A DNA stretch of 64,000 bases from Gigaspora rosea (Eukaryota; Glomeromycota; Glomeromycetes; Diversisporales; Gigasporaceae): positions 124,026-188,025 of the forward strand of contig QKWP01000106.1 in assembly GCA_003550325.1 (NCBI GenBank), given 5' to 3'. The notes beneath the pieces were generated by a model, which was given only the letters and a program-made list of their open reading frames with translations, made no database searches and had not been told where the DNA came from. Below, piece by piece: positions 12,014 to 21,720 of the stretch. The translations under genes and the position numbers were made by a program. Position 1 is the first letter of the stretch. Each line of letters begins with the position of its first letter.

Positions 12014-12692
12014 GCAAATTTTTTAATCTTACTATGGGTTGAATAACGATATTTTGTAATACAATTTTTGGATGATCGATATTAAGTATGAAATCTAATT
12101 TAAATTTTACATAGCTTTATAACACAACCTTATACATGTTGACTATTTCAATTCAACGATATTAATCAGAAGAAGCAGACATTATTTGGCGACAGTTGCT
12201 TCAGTACAAAACTTGGACTGGTATATTTAACTTTGACTTAGCTTGGAATGCAGTAAATGAAATAGACCCAGTTCTTGGTGGATAGGAAATTTTGAAGTAG
12301 CAGCACCCGAATTATGTAAAGTTGCTTTAAGAATTCTTACAATTCCATCATCATCAGCAGCTTCTGAAAGGAATTGGTCAAACTTTTCCTATATACATGA
12401 TAAAAAATGAAATCGGCTAACACTATCACGAGTACTAAAGCTAGTATACATATATTCCAACTATAAGCTTACATTCCCGAAATTGGAGTCATCTGATCTA
12501 ATGGAAGCAACAATACATTCTAATAATAGACCTTGTGAAAATCATAAATTTGAATTACTGGACCCTGACGATAATGATGAAAGTAGTAAAGATGAATTGA
12601 TAGTAAGCAACGACGAAAATGAGGATATAGAATTATCTGAATCAGAAATGGAATTATTAAGCGAAAGTGATGTAGATAGCGAAGATGAATAA

Positions 12693-13339
12693 ATAAAGAA
12701 AATTTAAAAGATATGTGTAAAGAGTCAAAAAAGGTGAATTTAAAGTACCATTAACTTGTTAAAATGAAGAATGCTAGTGGAATTAGAGTACAGGAATATT
12801 CGGATGATTGATGAAATTAAGGTTGAAATAATGAGTGTTTTATTTTCAAACCTCGCTACGATAGAAGATATATAAAAAAGTAAATACTATCATTTGTTAA
12901 TTAGGAGTAGCCTCCACTAATTTGTTAAAATGAAAAATTTTAAAATTAGGTTTAAAAAATAAACGCAAACATTTATTATCAACCCACCAGAAGGATAAAA
13001 CTCGGAATTAAAATCAAAAGGATAAAATGTTAAGAAGATGGATATAAGGTATTCAAGAGAAATATTTGGTAAAAAAAAAAGATCCTAATGCGTTTATTGG
13101 TTTACAAAAATATGCAATAAAGATTTTACACCTATTAGCTTTATTGATATATTTTTCAGTCCAACCAATTTTTTACAAGCCAATACTATAATAACCAAGC
13201 TCCACCAAAGTTTCCAATATCCCTTTTTTCAGACCAAATTATTTTTCGTGAAAATTGCTTAAACTCACAATATCAACTTTTAAAAATATTTCTGACAAAA
13301 AACTATAATTAAGATGAATGAATAGTCATTCATTTACGT
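12693..13339. other. hAT interior, no gene recognised
   Basis: AT-rich. Short open stretches exist (for example around 13165-13315 on the plus strand), but none matches a family I know. Confidence 0.4.
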
Positions 13340-13822
13340 CGATTAAAAGATTTGCTATCAGATAGGTTTTAAATCCGCTAAAGAAGGACCAGTAGATTGA
13401 ATTACCAAATTAGCTTGTTGAGCAATCTCTAAAGTTCCTTGATTAGTCCTAGCAGGACCATCAATAATAATTAAGTCATAAGTTGACTCTTGGGCTTTTA
13501 TGGCTTTGAAAGTATTGAAAACTTGTACAATTAAATATTTACTTTTTTGTTGATGGCGCTTAAATCATTCCGCACTAGTTTTTTGCTACCGGCTTTCAAA
13601 TATAGTACAAAATAAAATAAATATTCTTGAACTCGCAAATTTTTAATATTTATATTATGGAACGATTTGACAAAAATACGTAGAATTCAATTTATCTATA
13701 TTACGATTTATCTATTTTAATAATTTGATAATTACTAAATTTTTTTAAATTGTGGAATTTGAATTCTCTAACGGTGTCAGTTTAGAATATCGTCGCAACA
13801 TAAGTTGATTTGGAAAACCACT
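13340..13822. repeat. Repeat copy A with ParA insert (paralogue of 20388-20617)
   Basis: The two flanks, GATTAAAAGATTTGC (13350-13365) and TTTCAAATATAGTACAAAAT onward (13594-13822), match 20400-20617. In that second copy they are joined by only about 7 bases. Copy A carries about 225 bp more, exactly the ParA-like fragment. Similarity is strongest in GTGGAATTTGAATTC and AAGTTGATTTG. Confidence 0.75.
13367..13590 (-). pseudogene. Fragment of a bacterial/plasmid-type ParA partition ATPase
   Basis: Read on the minus strand, one frame gives a KTSAE-stop-FKRHQQ block, then YLIVQVFNTFKAIKAQEST, then YDLIIIDGPARTNQGTLE and ANLVIQSTGPSLADLKP, ending in two stops. This matches the middle of ParA/Soj-like Walker ATPases: the DPQ-x-SAxxW block, where the Trp position is TGA here, followed by the Walker B strand with IIIDGPA and the downstream LVIQ-TGPS-xxDL block. 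The N-terminal Walker A region and the C-terminus are missing. ParA proteins segregate bacterial chromosomes and plasmids and are not ordinary fungal nuclear genes. About 75 residues remain, with two in-frame stops (TAG, TGA), so it is dead. Origin from an endosymbiont or plasmid is inferred. Confidence 0.75.
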
Positions 13823-14147
13823 TTTAACGTACATATGTAATTTATTTAATATAAATTATTATCTAATTCAGTAATTCAGGTTTTATTATTTAGTTACGTA
13901 TACTCAAAAGAGTGTATGAATGTTTGAAAACTAAATACCATATAAAAACTGATAGCATGTAAATAAATGTATTATAAATTATTAATTTTTTTTTTTGAAC
14001 CGGTAGCTGTGAAGTTTGGGTGGTCGATCATCTAATAGAATCAAACATGTCTAGTCTAATTCATTTTTGTATAATAATATATTTTTTGATTAAAAAATTA
14101 TTACGCAATTTTTATATTAAAAAATTAGTAAAATATTTTTGTTATAC

Positions 14148-14424
14148 ATCACTTAATTTTTTTTCTTCTAATTTTAAAGTCGTTCGATCTTCGAACAAAG
14201 TTACGTTTTCAAAATTTACATATATATATTAAAATTTTAATTAAAGTATACATTTCAAATTGACATATACAGTATATATACCGTATACGTATATGTCAAT
14301 TTGAAATGTATACTTTAATTGAAATTTAAATATATATGTGTAAATTTTGAAAACGTAACTTTGTTAAGGATGCAGCAAAGATCGAAAGACTTTAAAATTA
14401 GAAGAAAAAAAAATTTTAAGTGAT
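14148..14424. repeat. Near-perfect palindrome, arms about 135 bp
   Basis: Both ends read ATCACTTAA inward, and the arms meet around 14286 (GTATATATACCGTATAC). It interrupts an arm of the larger inverted repeat, so it inserted later. Non-coding; a foldback-type element. Confidence 0.8.
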
Positions 14425-15020
14425 ATAAGGGAGATGGGGGTATTGTGGACAGGGGGTATTGTGGACAAGGTGGGTATCTTATGATCTAGTGATCAGAGTT
14501 GAATGATTTTTATACCATTCGAATCGTCTCAAAGAGACGAATCGGATGGTATAAAAATCATCCAATTCTGATCACTATATCACAAGATATCATTATTTAT
14601 ACAAAATATAAGATTTTGTATATTGTTACAAGCGACTATAGCCTTCTATATAGCACTTGCAACACAGCACACAGCGACAGGGATCTTGTAAGGGTCAGAG
14701 AAAATATGAAGCGGTATGGAAGTGGAATATTACTTCACTAGAGCGGTTCAGTTTATATTTATTAATTAACAAGAGTATTATTTATTTAGCAAAGATATAT
14801 TTTATTGATTTAGATAATAATACTCAAGAGATACAATTATTTAAGTATTGGAGGGAGGAGAAAGGGAAGTCTGAGTCTAAGCTGGAAAGCTTGTGGGTAG
14901 AAGGTCAGAAAGCAAGGGTTTATATATCTTTTTAGGAATACATTCGTGTAAAAGTATAAAAGTATAAAAGTATAGTAATAAAGTATAAAAGTATAAAAGT
15001 ATAAAAGTATAAAGGTATAA

Positions 15021-15305
15021 NNNNNNNNNNNNNNNNNNNNNNNNNNNNNNNNNNNNNNNNNNNNNNNNNNNNNNNNNNNNNNNNNNNNNNNNNNNNNNNN
15101 NNNNNNNNNNNNNNNNNNNNNNNNNNNNNNNNNNNNNNNNNNNNNNNNNNNNNNNNNNNNNNNNNNNNNNNNNNNNNNNNNNNNNNNNNNNNNNNNNNNN
15201 NNNNNNNNNNNNNNNNNNNNNNNNNNNNNNNNNNNNNNNNNNNNNNNNNNNNNNNNNNNNNNNNNNNNNNNNNNNNNNNNNNNNNNNNNNNNNNNNNNNN
15301 NNNNN
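15021..15305. other. Assembly gap
   Basis: 285 N within the hAT element. It follows a TATAAAAG short tandem repeat (14945-15020), which may have caused the assembly break. Confidence 0.99.
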
Positions 15306-15865
15306 AAATTTTTACATAATATACCTTTAACGATCTTGGGATCCCGTAATTGGATTTTAACGATTTTGTGCTTGTTAGAATCGTCTCACTGAGACGGTCA
15401 TTTTGGTGGTAAAATCATCCAAAACGGACCAGTAGATCAAATTTTATCACGGTGTCCACAATACCCCCCTTTCTTCTAAAATTTAATTTTTATATTCTAT
15501 TTTGTGTACCAATTATTTATATCTAAAACAATATATGATATAAAGATTTTTTTGCAGTAATTTATTTTTTATTAAGCATAGTTCAAATAATAAAAATTGT
15601 ATAAAAATCTATTTGATTTTTAAAAAGTTTTATTAGTAGAAACTTTAACATGTCCATAATACCCCCGTCTCCCTTATAATCAAAATTATTTTACAAATTT
15701 TTTAATATAAAAATTGCATAATAATTTTTAAATCAAAAAATCTATCATTATTAAAATTATGATATTTATTAATATTGTAAAAAGATTAATAGTTTTTTTT
15801 ATATGAAAAACCTCTTCAACTAATTTATTTTCGATATTGCGGACAAATAATAAATTTTACTATAC

Positions 15866-15916
15866 TGCATATAATATGCATGCATGCATGCGTGCAGCAT
15901 ATCATGTGCATGCATA
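15866..15916. repeat. Subterminal GCATGC repeats, right hAT end
   Basis: A run of GCATGCATGC words just inside the right hAT terminus, the counterpart of 6286-6321. Confidence 0.6.
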
Positions 15917-15947
15917 GTAAGCAAAAATACCATTTTGCTCATCTCTA

Positions 15948-16531
15948 GGTAAGAGGTGTTCATGTAATAAATATATATGTGCTTCTTCAAACACATAATC
16001 AATTCTGCTTTCTTTAAAAGAGATTCTAATATATTGTTTTTTATAAAACATAGGATATTCTTCTTGTAGATAGGTTAAAAAGGAGCCAACAGTTTGTGGT
16101 GAAGGTAAAGATTGTAATCTATGGTAGTATAAAAATTTGTTGTAGCATGTTAATGGTTCATAAATCTTGAGTAAATTAGGATGAAAATTGATATTTGTTC
16201 TTTCTATATTATTAGTAGGTAAGCTAGAAATATTGTCAGAATCGTCTGGGTCTGGTAACAATTCATATTCATCATATATCTCTTGTTCTTTAGGGTAGAT
16301 AGAGCTGTATTGTTGTGTAGATAATAAAGAATGTGTATAATGCAAGAGTGGTATTTCAGTGTGACATGATGAAATAGTATTTGAAGTACTAGCATTATTA
16401 TCTGGTAGCAATTTGTTATCAGGATAAGTTAGCACTAAATTGTTGGGGTTAGAAAGTAATATCTCAGAGGGAGATAATGATATGGGTTCTGAGATATTTG
16501 GTGCAATGTCCCAGCTTGCACGGCTCCGCAA
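15948..16531 (-). pseudogene. LINE ORF2: N-terminal part upstream of the endonuclease
   Basis: A frame of about 195 codons whose last residues before the hAT (LLHEHLLP) continue in frame into NHFFVPFEDLS at 6263. The open stretch to 15902 beyond this point is hAT sequence. The region is polar and acidic (for example YELLPDPDDSDN) and has no recognised domain; it is probably the linker between ORF1 and the endonuclease. The initial Met at 16531 is only the first in this frame. Between 16532 and 16742 coding-like sequence continues in another frame (PIYPEDLDYDGPLTL), so the ORF1/ORF2 border holds at least one frame change. Confidence 0.7.
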
Positions 16532-16742
16532 GATTCAGAAGTCCTCTGGTTAAGCGTTAGAGGACCATCATAATCTAAATCTTCTGGGTAAATAGGCTTT
16601 ACCACCTGCTTACTTACATCATTTTCTTCACTAACTACTAAGGATGTATCTTTTAGTGAAGTGGTGGCTGCATCTATGGGTAGGGTTTGTAGAAGATAGT
16701 ATTACTGAAAAGAAGTTTCTCTCAAAAAGAAAGATTCTTCAA

Positions 16743-19286
16743 TTAAGGATGGAATTTGAAGTTGATATTAAATTTTGTAATCAGAAGTTTTTCAGCCTCA
16801 GGGTATGCAGTTGTTTTATAAAATTTGACTATTTGTGAAAAGGATGGTTGCTTGTCTTTAATTAGATCAAAGTAGGTAATTATTCGTGCTAGGAAGTCTG
16901 TATCGATAATTTCATTGGTAACTTTATCAATGGCTGATTCTTTGTTAAGGTTGTCAATATTATGGTTTTGTGCAGCAACTTGCTGATATGATAATAAATA
17001 TTTATAGAAGAAGGCATTTCGACGACCTTCTCTTGTTTCTGCTAAATTGTCTGTACAATAAAGTGCTTCAGCTTCATCTGCAAGTTTGTCAAGAAGTTTC
17101 GTTGGAAAAGGTTTGTCAAATGTAGCTTTGTGTTCACTATTTGTATGAAATATTGATTCATCAATATGAAGGTCTTCTATATTAAAAGTCTTTTTTGGAA
17201 AGGATTCAAATGAGTTATCGAGTATGTGCTTGAATAGTTTAGATGTATCATGTTGGTGATTTTCATTTATAAATGTGCAGTCTGTGTGTTTGCAGGTAAG
17301 AATATGATAATTGATAGAGCGAAAGCATTCATTACGCCTTTCTTGAAAACTATATGGTTCACGAAAGATAAATTTAATAGGTAGAAGATTTCTAAGTTGA
17401 GAAATAAATTTTTTCCTTATTTCCTTTTTAAGAGTATTGAAGGTTTGTTCTTTATCTAGTGAATTAGTAAATTGACGATTGTAAATAGGGAAAAATTGTT
17501 CGAACCATTCTTTAAAATGATCAAGGGAGTTGTTGAGTGAAGGAATGGAGAAATTTTTAAGAAATAAAGATTTAGGAATGTTAAAAAGAAGGTTAATATT
17601 AAATTTGTTGTCATGCTTAATTGTAAGGTATCTTTCTGTTTTATCTGTAGAAACTGTATATGGATAGAGATTGTATATTTTAGGCCGAAGATTTAAATCT
17701 TCTGCAAATTTGTTATAGTTGATTGCTTGATAGTTCTCAGATAAATAAAGATGTATACGTGCTAAGTTCAGGCAGAATTGAAGTCTATTTTCTGGCTTAT
17801 AAGGAGGAATTGTAGCTGCAGATGCAAATATCTCAGCATAGTTAAGTTTAGTAAAAAGAATAGTTGTGAATTTGTGAATTAGAAGTTTAAGGGTCTTTTC
17901 ACGGATTTCAAATGGTATTTTGGTTTTTTCATTTATAGTTGGGTTTTTTTGGTAAATAAAGCTAGTGAGAAAATCAGGGCTTTCTCCTGCCATTGTTCTA
18001 ATGATATAGTGAAAACTTGCTTTGAGAGGTTTGCTATTTTTTGTTCCTTCTTTAATAATACTTCCAGGATAGAAATTGTGAAGATGTGATTTAAGGAAGT
18101 TGTATAATAAAGAGGATGTATTTGTTTGAAGCTTGTTATTGGATTCCATTTCTTCATTAATTGGGAAGTTTGCAAGCCAATCAAAAGTTGGGTTAGATTT
18201 GGCATGGGTATTGGGAGTATTGCTAGAAGTTGAATTTTTATTAGAAGGTATTTGCTGTTCTTTATTAAGAGATTGTTGTTGTTTTTGTTGCTGTTGCTGT
18301 TGTGGTTGCTGGAAAATAGTGTTAGTAGAATTACTAGAGATATTATCTATATCCATTGAAGAGTTTTGTGAATCTTCAGTTGAAGTAAGTGGTCCAAGAG
18401 TTGAAAAGAGAGGATTAGATGAAGATTTTAATTTACTAGAATAAGTGTGTTTGACATTTGGTTGGGTTTGAGAAGTTTGAAAAGTTTTATTTGTATTAAT
18501 ATTAGAGAGTGGCTTTGCTGAAGGTTGGGTAGGAAGAGCAGTAGATTGAGTTGAAGAAGTGGATGTTAATATAGCTGAAGAAGTAGTATGGATTGGTGAA
18601 TTGAAGGTTGTTGTTTGGGGATCTCCTTGAGATGGTTGTGAGGTGTTTTGTAAATTTTGAAAAAGTGGAGTCAAGTTTTTTCTAGAATCTTCAAGATGAG
18701 AAATAGTAGATGAGATATTTAAAGAAGAAGTGGTTGAGAGGGAAGAAGAGGGTGCTGGCAATAAAGTAGCACAATTTGTATGATAAACTTCCTTGTCAAC
18801 AAGAACATAGCTTTCAGTTGGATGGTGTTTATTGTTATAAATTCTACAGGTAATTGATTTAGAACATTTAGGACATGTGTGTTGGCATAGTTGAGGTGTA
18901 GGTGAAGGTGGAATGTTGTCGGAAGTTTGAGAAATTTGGTTAATAAGTTCAACAGTTTTGCTATTTTGTTTTTTTCCCATTGCAATTTGAGTAAATTCTT
19001 TATGAGGTTGATAGATATTGTTTTGAACTGAGATGAATTTTGTGTGATATTTGCGGCATAGACATGTAACTACTGATGTTGTTGAAGGAGCACGAAAGAA
19101 GTGTGTTGCTTTATTAGTTCTAGTAGTTCTAGTGTGACAAGTAGTTGGTTCCTGGTTTGGAGGAATTGCTTTTAAGTTATTTTCTTGTTCATCTTCAAAT
19201 AGAGCAATACCAAAGCTTTGTGCATGATGAATATAAAAGTAGTCAAGATCAGCGGTATCTGGGTCTTGTTGAGTTAATGTTGGCAT
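16743..19286 (-). CDS. LINE ORF1 protein, 847 residues, intact frame
   Basis: The longest undamaged reading frame of the window, starting MPTLTQQDPD. ORF1 proteins of LINEs usually bind element RNA and act as chaperones; no RRM or CCHC knuckle is evident here. The N-terminal third has Cys/His clusters (CHTR, CLCRKYH, CPKC...C...H...H...C near residues 135-185) that could bind zinc. A Ser/Thr/Gln-rich disordered stretch with a polyQ run follows (around residue 330). The C-terminal 480 residues form a predicted folded region rich in aromatic and charged residues, with a second CKHTDC...HQH cluster near residue 655. It ends before a frame change into ORF2. The contrast between this clean frame and the broken ORF2 is notable. 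I do not recognise the fold. Confidence 0.8.
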   Translation of the reverse strand: MPTLTQQDPDTADLDYFYIHHAQSFGIALFEDEQENNLKAIPPNQEPTTCHTRTTRTNKATHFFRAPSTTSVVTCLCRKYHTKFISVQNNIYQPHKEFTQIAMGKKQNSKTVELINQISQTSDNIPPSPTPQLCQHTCPKCSKSITCRIYNNKHHPTESYVLVDKEVYHTNCATLLPAPSSSLSTTSSLNISSTISHLEDSRKNLTPLFQNLQNTSQPSQGDPQTTTFNSPIHTTSSAILTSTSSTQSTALPTQPSAKPLSNINTNKTFQTSQTQPNVKHTYSSKLKSSSNPLFSTLGPLTSTEDSQNSSMDIDNISSNSTNTIFQQPQQQQQQKQQQSLNKEQQIPSNKNSTSSNTPNTHAKSNPTFDWLANFPINEEMESNNKLQTNTSSLLYNFLKSHLHNFYPGSIIKEGTKNSKPLKASFHYIIRTMAGESPDFLTSFIYQKNPTINEKTKIPFEIREKTLKLLIHKFTTILFTKLNYAEIFASAATIPPYKPENRLQFCLNLARIHLYLSENYQAINYNKFAEDLNLRPKIYNLYPYTVSTDKTERYLTIKHDNKFNINLLFNIPKSLFLKNFSIPSLNNSLDHFKEWFEQFFPIYNRQFTNSLDKEQTFNTLKKEIRKKFISQLRNLLPIKFIFREPYSFQERRNECFRSINYHILTCKHTDCTFINENHQHDTSKLFKHILDNSFESFPKKTFNIEDLHIDESIFHTNSEHKATFDKPFPTKLLDKLADEAEALYCTDNLAETREGRRNAFFYKYLLSYQQVAAQNHNIDNLNKESAIDKVTNEIIDTDFLARIITYFDLIKDKQPSFSQIVKFYKTTAYPEAEKLLITKFNINFKFHP

Positions 19287-19594
19287 ATTGAAATAAGTTT
19301 TGCAGTAAAAAAGGTATATAGAGTATAAAGTGATAAAGAAACAAAATAAAGTAAAATAAATTCAAGAAATTTTAATTATAAAGAGAGTATTGAATTTAAG
19401 GTGGATTTTGTAAATATAAAAACAAGGTAGTATATTTATCAAATTTAAATAAATGAAGCAAAATAATATGTATTTAAGATTATTTGAGCAGAGGATAAAT
19501 TTAATAAATAGGATAATAGAGCAGAGATTGAAGAGAGCTTCACAAAAAGGTATAAGTTGTTTCGTGTAATGTAATACCAACTAGGCAAGTATAT
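19287..19594 (-). other. LINE 5' leader
   Basis: AT-rich sequence upstream of the ORF1 start. A 72-codon minus-strand open stretch (19362-19580) is very hydrophobic and looks like chance. It probably belongs to the LINE 5' untranslated region. Confidence 0.5.
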
Positions 19595-19672
19595 GTTACA
19601 CGAGTCACGTGCTATTTATATCACGTGTTATACAAGTCACGTGTTACACAAGTCACGTGTTACACAAGATAT
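19595..19672. promoter_or_regulatory. Tandem CACGTG-containing repeats upstream of the LINE
   Basis: Four CACGTG palindromes in about 70 bp, two within an exact GTTACACAAGTCACGT unit of about 17 bp. CACGTG is the core site of many fungal bHLH regulators. The position, about 300 bp upstream of the ORF1 start, suggests promoter units of the LINE 5' end. Function is inferred only from motif and position. Confidence 0.5.
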
Positions 19673-20387
19673 GCAAGATTGTATAATTTAGGTAACGTGC
19701 TTTGTATAAATTAAAGAGGTTACAAAAGGGGTAAATATTTGCCTTGTGTAAAATTAATTAATAGTTTGTTTAATTAATTGAAAACCAATTAATTTCAGGT
19801 TATTAAAAATGTGGGTAGCACGATTTTATGTTACACAAAAAACGCCTATAGGGTATTTTTGTAGTAGAGTTAAAAAAGACCAAAATAAAAAAAAATAAAA
19901 AATAGAAAAAAAAATATAGAAGAGTTAAAGGTTTTTTGAGTCAATTTTAGGACTACAAACTTGAAATATAGCTTGTTGTGATGAGAAAAGTATGCTTTTT
20001 AACTTTCTCTTAGTTTGCAAATAGATTAAAAAGGCCGTTTTAAATGTATTTCAAAAAAAAATACAATTTTAGGCCAAAGGGCCTTTGCTTAATAAGTTTA
20101 AGAAAATTTGCAATAAAATTTTAATATTATATATATTTTTAAAAGTAGAACAAGTTTATTTAAAAGTAGAAGCCAGGTTAACTTAATAAATTATAAAGTT
20201 ATAAGGATTTTTTAAATAATTAAGTTTGAAAATTTTGTGTACAAGTGATTAACAGAAAGAGTTTGTTGATCTATCTCGCAAATTTGATTGTTAATATTTC
20301 AAGATTTCGCAAGCTGAATACATTTTGACCCTTGTATTGATAGATCTTCAATAGCCTTAATAATCCTTTCACATAATAAAATAAAGA
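19673..20387. other. No gene seen
   Basis: AT-rich sequence with A/T runs. The LINE 5' boundary lies somewhere near its left edge. Nothing else is supported. Confidence 0.5.
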
Positions 20388-20617
20388 GTTTATGATGCGA
20401 TTAAAAGATTTGCCAAGTAAGTTTTCAAATGCATTATAAAATAAAATAAATATTTTTTAACTCAAATATTTTTAAAAAATTTTCAGTATAGAACATTTTG
20501 ACAAAATGCATACTAATAAATTTTAAATTAATTTTTAATCCGCTTATTAAGTGGAATTTGAATTCCCTAATTAACTAAGTTTAGAATTTTGTTGCAATAT
20601 AAGTTGATTTGAAAAAC
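20388..20617. repeat. Repeat copy B (paralogue of 13340-13822, lacking the ParA fragment)
   Basis: GATTAAAAGATTTGCC is followed after a few bases by TTTTCAAATGCATTATAAAA and then the same flank as copy A, ending in ATAAGTTGATTTG. It shows either the state without the ParA piece or a deletion of it. Confidence 0.75.
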
Positions 20618-21239
20618 AAAAAAATCTGATTTCGACCTACAACACAAATTTGCGAGTAAAGATAAATTAATATATTTGATTTAGAGCCATTTTTAATTAA
20701 TGCATTGTATTAACTACACTTATATTTTATCAGGTTTTATGTGAATTCTTGCATGAATCTTATATAAGTTATTTTTCAATATGTAGTTAAACTTTGTGGC
20801 TATGCACAGCTTTAAATTTCTGTATGAATGTTATATTTGACTTTTTTTGGCAATTTATTTAAATGTAAGAAAGATATAATTTACAGTTTATTGAAATAAA
20901 AGAGGTATTAGACAATTTCTTAAAAAATGGTCTATCCTGTTTTGGTTGGTATTATGAAACCTATGTATGATTTCATAATATGTTTATGTGTAAATATATA
21001 ATAAAAAATAGATCTTATTCGAATACAATGGCCCATTCTATTGAACTTGTTAAGGGCTTCTTATGCCAGTCTACAGAATTAAAATAGTTAAGTAAATTTA
21101 TAAATTTACATTCCTGGTTTTGTATGATAGCATCGTGCAACTACCTTATTAAATTTTATTTTATGTTATTCTATATTATCTTATAAATTAGCCGGATAAC
21201 TTAATTGTGAAACCCATTAAGTAATTTTATAATTCGGTT

Positions 21240-21720
21240 ATCTGGGTAATCTAGTGGCTAGCCAGTTACTATACCCTAGGGTATGACCACTAATTGTAAT
21301 CCGACTTCTCTCAGCTTGCTTTTTACACTGCCCAGAAGCGACCTGTTGCACCGACCAGTCACCGACTGCTATAGTGGCCAGAAAATTTTGTAGCCAATTT
21401 TCGGACTGCTTGCGCCACGAGTTCATGTAGTATCTCATAATATCCAGACTTAGGCCTTACATTACGTCTTGTGACTTTGGTTATTTCAAATCAGAGTTCT
21501 GGCATAGCTCTTGTCGCTGTAGCCTTGATTGCAGATTACTACCCATTCTAGGAATTAAGTCTGTCAACTGACGTCCTGGTCCCTGTATTCTGCAGTGTTT
21601 TAGTTTCCTAATTTAGTCTAGCCTAGCTGGCTTTCTTTACAATCGCTGCCACTTGGATTTGAACTGGCAACTTTGTGATTTGCAACCTTGAAGCATAACC
21701 GCTATGCTATCAAACCCAAG
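21240..21720 (-). mobile_element. tRNA-derived SINE (family 1)
   Basis: On the minus strand the 5' end (21720-21640) looks like a tRNA gene, with an A-box-like TAGCATAGCGGTTATGC and a B-box AGTTCAAATCC spaced as in tRNAs. It is followed by about 400 bp of non-tRNA body with higher GC than its surroundings. Transcription by RNA polymerase III would be expected. No clear poly(A) or target duplication was seen, so the 3' edge is approximate. Confidence 0.65.

Larger units (their letters stand above)
9466..12692 (+). pseudogene. hAT-family transposase, decayed
   Basis: The transposase would excise and insert the surrounding hAT element. In order: a BED-type zinc finger (CKYC...HTYFRNC, about 9520-9590); a DUF659-like catalytic region with ISDGWS (about 10065) and ITDNASVMKKAW (about 10225), carrying the first two acidic residues expected, then LGCIAHSL (about 10320); a KTRWGSL block (about 10850); LDPRYH (about 11295); and the C-terminal dimerisation signature IPSSSAASERNWS (about 12345). 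An acidic tail (12483-12692) ends the gene. Pieces lie in different frames, with stops in the dimerisation block and two short elements inserted at 11549-12013. Some interruptions (for example 10335-10700) could be introns, but the gene as a whole is not intact. Confidence 0.8.
14066..15745. repeat. Large inverted-repeat structure with nested palindromes (spans assembly gap)
   Basis: The sequence at 14070-14140 plus 14425-14455 (ATAAGGGAGATGGGGGTATTGTGGAC) is matched in inverse order at 15655-15745. The left arm is split by the palindrome at 14148-14424. Between the arms lie GGGGGTATTGTGGAC repeats, two copies of the GTCTCACTGAGACG-core repeat (14480-14600, 15335-15452), TATAAAAG tandem repeats (14945-15020) and the N gap. 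No gene is visible. Confidence 0.6.
6266..15947 (+). mobile_element. hAT DNA transposon inserted in the LINE
   Basis: The ends are TAGAGATGGGCA (left) and TGCTCATCTCTA (right), a 12 bp inverted repeat with one mismatch, flanked by a perfect 8 bp duplication GGTAAGAG. Just inside both ends are runs of GCATGC (6286-6321 and 15866-15916), which could be transposase binding sites. A decayed hAT transposase with BED zinc finger and C-terminal dimerisation region lies on the plus strand at 9466-12692. At 9.7 kb it is long for a hAT element because of nested insertions (8.1-9.4, 11.5-12.0 and 14.0-15.7 kb). The true length is unknown because it spans the 285-N gap. Confidence 0.9.
683..19700 (-). 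mobile_element. Non-LTR retrotransposon (LINE), interrupted by a hAT transposon
   Basis: A minus-strand LINE. From 5' to 3' it holds ORF1 (19286-16743), an ORF2 N-terminal part (16531-15948), then the hAT insertion 6266-15947, then endonuclease, reverse transcriptase and RNase H (6263-1122), a 3' region and a poly(A) tract at 682-694. Reading the LINE with the hAT and one 8 bp target duplication removed keeps the same frame across the junction, so the two halves belong to one element. The endonuclease-RT-RNase H order occurs in I/Tad-type LINEs; I did not assign a clade. ORF2 has frameshifts and stops. The 5' edge is uncertain (about 19.3-19.8 kb), and no target duplication was identified. 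Confidence 0.85.

Noticed and set aside
21640-21720. A functional tRNA gene
   Set aside because: A- and B-boxes are present, but the acceptor and anticodon stems do not pair well and a SINE body follows.
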